Below, piece by piece: positions 59,041 through 64,000 of a stretch of DNA of 64,000 nt. This DNA is from Agaricus subrufescens. Taxonomy: Eukaryota; Basidiomycota; Agaricomycetes; Agaricales; Agaricaceae. The translations under genes and the position numbers were made by a program. Location: the NCBI GenBank assembly GCA_029945375.1, contig CM057063.1, positions 2,787,894 to 2,851,893 of the forward strand, written 5' to 3'. Every line of letters begins with the position of its first letter. The first letter of the stretch is position 1. The notes under the pieces were generated by a model. The model saw only the letters and a list, made by a program, of their open reading frames with translations. It had not been told where the DNA came from and searched no databases.

Positions 59041-59045
59041 ACATG

Positions 59046-60051
59046 TGTATATTGGAGGTGGTCATAGATCTTGATTTTCTGAATCATATCACTTCCAAGA
59101 ATCTGATCTTTTGGAAGATCTAAGTACAAACTGATACATGCTCTCGGCCTTCTCAAAGGTTGACAAAGGCCAATGATATCATGATTCTATGTCAATTCAG
59201 AAGTTTCGAAAATTGGCCAGACCAAAATAAGTTCAACAACAAGACTATAGCTATTCCCTACTTAGGAAAAGGACTTTCCAAATAGGGAACTTGAACACTC
59301 CACGCCGTTTCTTTCCCCTCCTTCCCCCTTCCCTTAGACTAGACAGTTTCACAGTCCTCCATTGGCGTGTCTTCATCCAGACTACTTTGCATGTGTCTTG
59401 GGGTTGCCCTTGCCTTCGGCCTCAGAGCCAGGCACATCAGAATTAGTGCCCAAAATTCCCAATTGGTCTCAACAAGTTTGTGAACATGAACAACTGGTGC
59501 GCTAAAGTAGATGCGATCACACCATCTGCACTGTGTAATATGAGTTCAACAAAGGAACTGAAACAGAGACACAACTACTTACAAACGAGAACCATTTGCT
59601 GGCATTGGTCAGGAGAGGATCATTTTGGCTGGTACAGAGCCTCTTTGATCTCAATGAGTGGATGGGACAGAGAGAAGAGGCAGGGGGAGGACCAGCTTGA
59701 TGTCGGAGGAACTTGAGGATTTTTGCCTTGTTCTCCCGTCGAAGAATGGTGACACTTTCTTGAGTCGATGTAGAGGGCAGCATTGCGTTTAGGTTGACAT
59801 TTTGTGCAACAATATATTAATATAATTTACCAAAGCTCCTTCCTCATACTAGCCTTTCATGTTTGATAATGTGGACCTCGATTTATCGTGGATCATTCTG
59901 AAAAAGATTTTGTATTCAGGGTCAGCAGTCATCTCATTCCAAGGATAGCCTTATCAAAATAATAATGATAATAATTATAATAATAATAATACTGGTCAAA
60001 TCACAGTGATCATATTAAAGGTCCTCGCATAATGCCCTGCTCCCAGAATCC
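59046..60051. other. flank right of the gypsy element
   Basis: On the - strand a short frame (59156 down, with YLDLPKDQILGSDMIQKIK) runs into the gypsy insertion point and would continue at 31507; its identity is unknown. An (AAT)n-like microsatellite lies at about 59956-59992. No other gene recognised. Confidence 0.4.
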
Positions 60052-60971
60052 ATGCATTTTGTCCTCCTTGGAGAAGAAATGGCGTCCCCTGTTTGCTGTG
60101 ACTCAGTCTCCGAAGTGGAAGAATACTTGACCACTATTACTGATGAAGAAGTCACTTCTTTCCCAAGTGACGATGAGATTTCATATCTTCCATCTCCTAG
60201 CTCCTCCCCTGATCTTCCTGATATTGAGGAGCTCTTGAACTTTCACAAGCAGTTGCAGTCGCTGACAGACAGCAGTCCCCTACTCCCCAACTCTTTGCTT
60301 CCTTCTTCTCCTGTCCCCGATGACGACATCTCCATGGAGGAAGACTTTCCCTTGGGCCGTGTTTTCCTGTACAATAAGGTATGTTTGTGTACTTCTTAGT
60401 TGATTCCCCCACTCACATATCTATTGCAAAGGCTGGCAAATATCCCATTTTTTTCGAAATACCTTCAACAAATGGATTCTTTTCCCTCCTCAATGACAAA
60501 AGATTTGTCAAGCAAAGCAATATCATTATGCACCCTCTCGAAGTATATGACACAATGATAGGAGATTTCATTGGTCTGCCCCTGTTGGCCTATTGGCGTC
60601 AATATTCCTCGGATCATTTTTTGATCATACGGGAACATGGGTTGGACGATGACAAATGTCCAGGGATCAGGGATCTTATTGATGAGGTGGAGGACCCTGT
60701 TGATACTATGTCCAGGGATCCGATTAGTGTTGGGATATGGCATTTGGGGAGGGCCCCGACTCCACCATCAACTCAAATTCTTATCATTGTTCCGCCTTCA
60801 ACTCAAGCTCCCACCTACAGCAAGCAAGCAGTCCAAACAACTGGTGGACAGAAGCGCAAGCATGCCGCCTTGGGAGATGAGGTTACTACACCACCAGCAA
60901 AGGGTCCGAAATCCTTCAAACAAGGTAGTGGTAACACCGTTGGCGACCCAATCATTGTTTGGGATAATTAG
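60052..60971 (+). CDS. two-exon gene, unknown function, 288 aa
   Basis: Exons 60052-60378 and 60432-60971 join in phase across a 53-nt intron (GTATGT...GCAAAG). An alternative start is the Met of MASPVCC at 60079. The N-terminal half is acidic and Ser/Pro-rich (SPSSSPDLPDIEELL). The second exon begins AGKYPIFFEIPS and has a compact region (LPLLAYWRQYSSDHFLIIRE ... PVDTMSRDPISVGIWHLG). The C-terminal tail has a KRKH basic patch and a final VWDN. No known domain recognised. Codons are free of stops over both exons, so it is probably a real gene. Confidence 0.6.
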
Positions 60972-62870
60972 GTATTAGTAGTTTAGTTTGTCTGCTCAAA
61001 GCTGTGATTTACGTTTGTCCTGTATTCAGCAGTTTCCGCTATATACACCAAATTTATCTGACTGGTGAAGTTTACCTTCCCCTCTTGAATTTGAAGAGGC
61101 AAAAGTGAAGTTAGTCCTTTTTCAGGCATTTTGCTCAGTAACAGAAAAATAAGGCTGTCTGAACAACAAATATGTTGTGCTATTTTGTTCAATAAACTCT
61201 ATAAACAGATGGAATATAGTAATGATAACTGAAGTCATTCAGCGTGGCGTAGTGTGTGTTGACAAGTGAGGGGGTTGATGGTGAGTTGATGACAAGCGCT
61301 TTGGCATCGGTGAGGTTGAATGATGTATGCTTCTTGAGTACATTGAATGGGTCTCGTGCATCATGCTCATACAACCAAAGTATATCCATACAAAGAAATT
61401 TCCAATTTGAATTTTACTTGTTTGCTTTCAGGCTATCGGTTTATAGACTAAGGTTGTGAGTGGCGTAAATTCCCGTTGAAACAGGATCGGCGGAGACCTG
61501 TCAAGATCAATCAGAGTGATATAACAATTTAAATGACGTGCACTCATTGGTGATCCTCTGCTATCAAAGTATCCCTGTGTAACAATATCCCAGTTTCATG
61601 CTGTCAGAGTCGCAAGACGGATGAAACATAAAAGGGAAATATAATTCTTGAAGCCTCATATTGGCTAACAGCTAAGACATATTGGGTTGAATCAAATGAG
61701 CTCTCGATTCTAATCAGGAAAAAAGAATTTACCAAATAGCGAGACCAAATGAAGTTTCAATTCTAATCAGTGATGTCAGCTGCTGGTACAACGAGACTCA
61801 TTAGTTGCAAACCTCATTCTTCAGTGACGCCCCATCAAATGACTAAATGCATGGGGAAAATTGAGTAAGAGCATTCTTAATTCCAAGTGATGTCAGCTGC
61901 CGGTACAACGAAGCTCCTCGGTTGCAAACTTCATTCTCCAACGACGCCCTACCAAATGGTTAAACGCATGGGGGTGAATCGAGTATGAGCACTCTTAATT
62001 CCAATCAACAAAAAAAAAAGCACTTACCAATCGACTAGAAGTACTGATGTATTTCTCTTAGCTGATTGAGTGAATGTCAAGTCTCATTGTCATGAACCAC
62101 CCTGGGCTTAGGGCTACCATTCCTGAATCACAAGCGAGAGGGCAATCTCATCTGTGTTCAGATCTTTTGCATCTTGTTTGTATAGAGACTCCAAACATTA
62201 TAGAATTGTCCAAGCGAGTATTTCATTGTAACTGTATATACATGTGCAAGTGTTGGCATGGCGTAACTAGCACACAGTGGTGCGAAGGAGAAATGCATGA
62301 CATTGGGACGCAGAACATATGCTGCCGTAAGTTCATGGCTGGTTGCAAGTGCTCACATGACTTGTTTGAGTCACTGGCATTGAATGACATAGTCAGTGTC
62401 GGACCTTGAATATAGATTGATTGTTTGGGCAGAGTTATTAATCACTAGCAACAAACAAATACAACACACAGCTCCATCTGGTGCCAGGCGGACACATACA
62501 ACACATGATGGTACATGTCCAGCCCTAAATCTATGGACGCAGAATACCACTGGTCAGAGGTGCTGGTTTTTCTTTCTGTTACACCCATCACTTCCGAAGT
62601 CCTGTCAGTAGTTCTGAGTAGATAGTCATTGTAGCCACACAATCTATTATTCTAATTCATTCTTTGGTATGTAGCCCACCAATCAACCATATGGAAAAGA
62701 TTTTGAGGACAGTGAGCAGTTGAAAATAAAAGTCCCCAAGAAAAAACCCTCCATCAATGGTATGTGGACCCTACTTGGTCTCACAAGGCAGATAACTCAC
62801 CAAGGTCGGGTCCAAAACTAGAACTTGGAAGCATTGCAACACATAGACTACGAGGCAGTTGAGCATGACA
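60972..62870. other. intergenic with a tandem duplication
   Basis: No supportable gene; short frames at 62074-62409 and 62396-62611 lack motifs. Contains the duplication at about 61758-62008. Confidence 0.4.
61758..62008. repeat. 117-bp tandem duplication
   Basis: Two copies of a unit starting TGATGTCAGCTGC (61771 and 61888), each followed by GGTACAACGA, GTTGCAAAC and CTTAATTCCAA. The differences I see are mainly transitions. Confidence 0.7.
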
Positions 62871-62879
62871 CTGAAGAGA

Positions 62880-64000
62880 CAAGTGAAGAAGAGGATGACT
62901 GTAAGCACCTTCTTGTGTAATCTGGTAATTTGAATATATGATATATAGGTACCGGATTTATTGTATCCTGTGACAAGGATAATGATGATGATCTGCAGGA
63001 TGCTGCTGGTTTAAATCATCGCTTGGGCTTACAGGAGGAAATTGCCACAACCAGAGACTTCTTATCTTCACTGATTGAAAAGTATGCTCAACCTTCCAGG
63101 CTCTCCACTTCAAGAGATACTTCAGCAGACAAGAATAGGCTTCATAAAGAGGATGATTGGGAGACATGGGAGGTACCTGTCAATGTAGACACTCAACTTA
63201 TTGATGTCTTATCTGATGTGAATCAGGTTGGGTCTGAATGACGATCTGTGGTTTGTATATATCAGTGATGTACACAGGGCATGTATGTCCACATGCTACC
63301 TCCTCACAGTATATTTACTCCTATAGGGATCATTGGGAGAATTTTTGTGGAGGCTAAGCAACTAGCCAATGTCTACACAATTTGTAGAGGAATGTCAGGT
63401 GTGAGGTGGTGGGAAGGTAAAAAGATTGACAACCTTGAAGCTATGAGGCTCCTCCAACGGCAGATGCCTCCATTCCAACCCGAGGAGAATGGTTGGATTC
63501 ATCTCAAGAAAAAACCATATACTCATGATGTCGCCATCATCCAGCAAATCCTACCTAAAGGCTGACTGGACGTCGTGGTTGTGCCTCACATTCCTCCTAT
63601 ATGCAAGAAGGTTTTTCCAGGTCAAAACTCAAATACTAACAAGCATTCAAAACCACCGCCTCAACTGATTGATTTCAAAACCTTTGTCAAGTCAGGTTGT
63701 TGACTATGGGCCGAGGGAGCTGGCACTTCTACAATTTACTGGTACCGCCAATGTGTATTCGATTCTTCTGGGTATCTCTTACTCACTCTCAAACCTGATG
63801 AATATTATCATACCAACATGGCCCCATCTGTTGGTCAAGTTAGTCTCTTTGCCAACAGCATCTCAATCCCCGCCTCTGCCAAATTGAAGGCTTTTTGTTG
63901 TGCCCTGAGCTGCCAACTTCAGATAAGAGACAGGGTTGCTATCGTTGCATCAGAACATGCTGGTCGAGTTGGTGAGATCACTGCTGTCCTTGATACTTAC
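62880..64000 (+). pseudogene. Spt5-like NGN/KOW protein fragment, stop-containing
   Basis: An acidic N-terminal part (TSEEEDD, then CDKDNDDDLQDAA) is followed, after an intron ending CTCACAG near 63309, by IGRIFVEAKQLANVYTICRG, which resembles the NGN core of Spt5. Next come WIHLKKKPYTHDVAIIQQIL and, near the window end, IRDRVAIVASEHAGRVGEI, both like KOW modules. TGA codons at 63563-63565 and 63701-63703 break the frame. It runs off the window. Spt5 is a transcription elongation factor; this decayed relative may belong to a repeat-associated expansion. Assignment rests on motif resemblance only. Confidence 0.5.

Larger units (their letters stand above)
31503..59045 (-). mobile_element. Ty3/gypsy chromovirus, decayed, hosting nested elements
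   Basis: Two 292-bp LTRs (3' LTR 31508-31799, 5' LTR 58749-59040) begin TGTTAC and end GTAACA. They are flanked by the target duplication ACATG (31503-31507 and 59041-59045). Order on the - strand: gag (58670 down), a 21.2-kb Plavaka insertion, gag zinc knuckles and pol (36651 to 33360), two extra ORFs, then a purine-rich tract next to the 3' LTR. Without inserts it is about 6.3 kb. The LTRs differ at 10 of 292 positions. Several nonsense codons and lost catalytic residues show it is dead. Confidence 0.9.

Overview
The window looks like nuclear DNA of a mushroom-forming basidiomycete (Agaricomycetes). The evidence is the many 45-75 nt spliceosomal introns, a DUF6533-type membrane-protein family, an AreA/Mks1-like regulator with a DUF3295-type tail, a Plavaka-type (KDZ) DNA transposon, and copia and gypsy retrotransposons. 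Gene models below were built by hand from splice signals, reading-frame closure and comparison between paralogs inside the window; family names come from recognised motifs, with no database search.

1-31 kb, gene-bearing part. Six members of one multi-pass membrane-protein family lie here: three apparently intact genes and one collapsed remnant on the + strand (2.1-10.5 kb), and one intact gene plus one with a single nonsense codon on the - strand (22.6-26.8 kb). Between them, at 15.6-19.6 kb behind a GC-rich promoter region, sits a four-exon gene for a large disordered AreA/Mks1-like protein without a GATA zinc finger. The family genes have 11 exons, including a 2-nt exon conserved in all five full-length copies; it explains what would otherwise look like independent breaks in four of them. 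At 28-31 kb come a solo LTR, a palindrome-rich repeat and a decayed gene with a triplicated exon.

31.5-59.0 kb, a four-level nest of transposable elements, each level supported by termini and/or target duplications: a - strand gypsy chromovirus (LTRs 31508-31799 and 58749-59040, TSD ACATG) contains a Plavaka transposon (36652-57838); Plavaka contains a + strand copia (41690-52908, TSD GATGT); that copia contains a - strand copia (46213-52137, TSD GTATC). The innermost copia has one uninterrupted 1,658-aa Gag-Pol. Plavaka carries its transposase and, divergently transcribed, a second large multi-exon gene of unknown function that the copia insertion split. The gypsy also carries two non-canonical ORFs between pol and its 3' LTR.

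59-64 kb: a small two-exon gene of unknown function, a 117-bp tandem duplication, and a stop-containing Spt5-like (NGN/KOW) gene running off the window end.

Decay in the 29-64 kb part is dominated by apparent CpG deamination: every difference between the gypsy LTRs is at a CpG-type site, and several genes carry in-frame TGA where CGA is the likely ancestor. No tRNA, rRNA or CRISPR array was seen.
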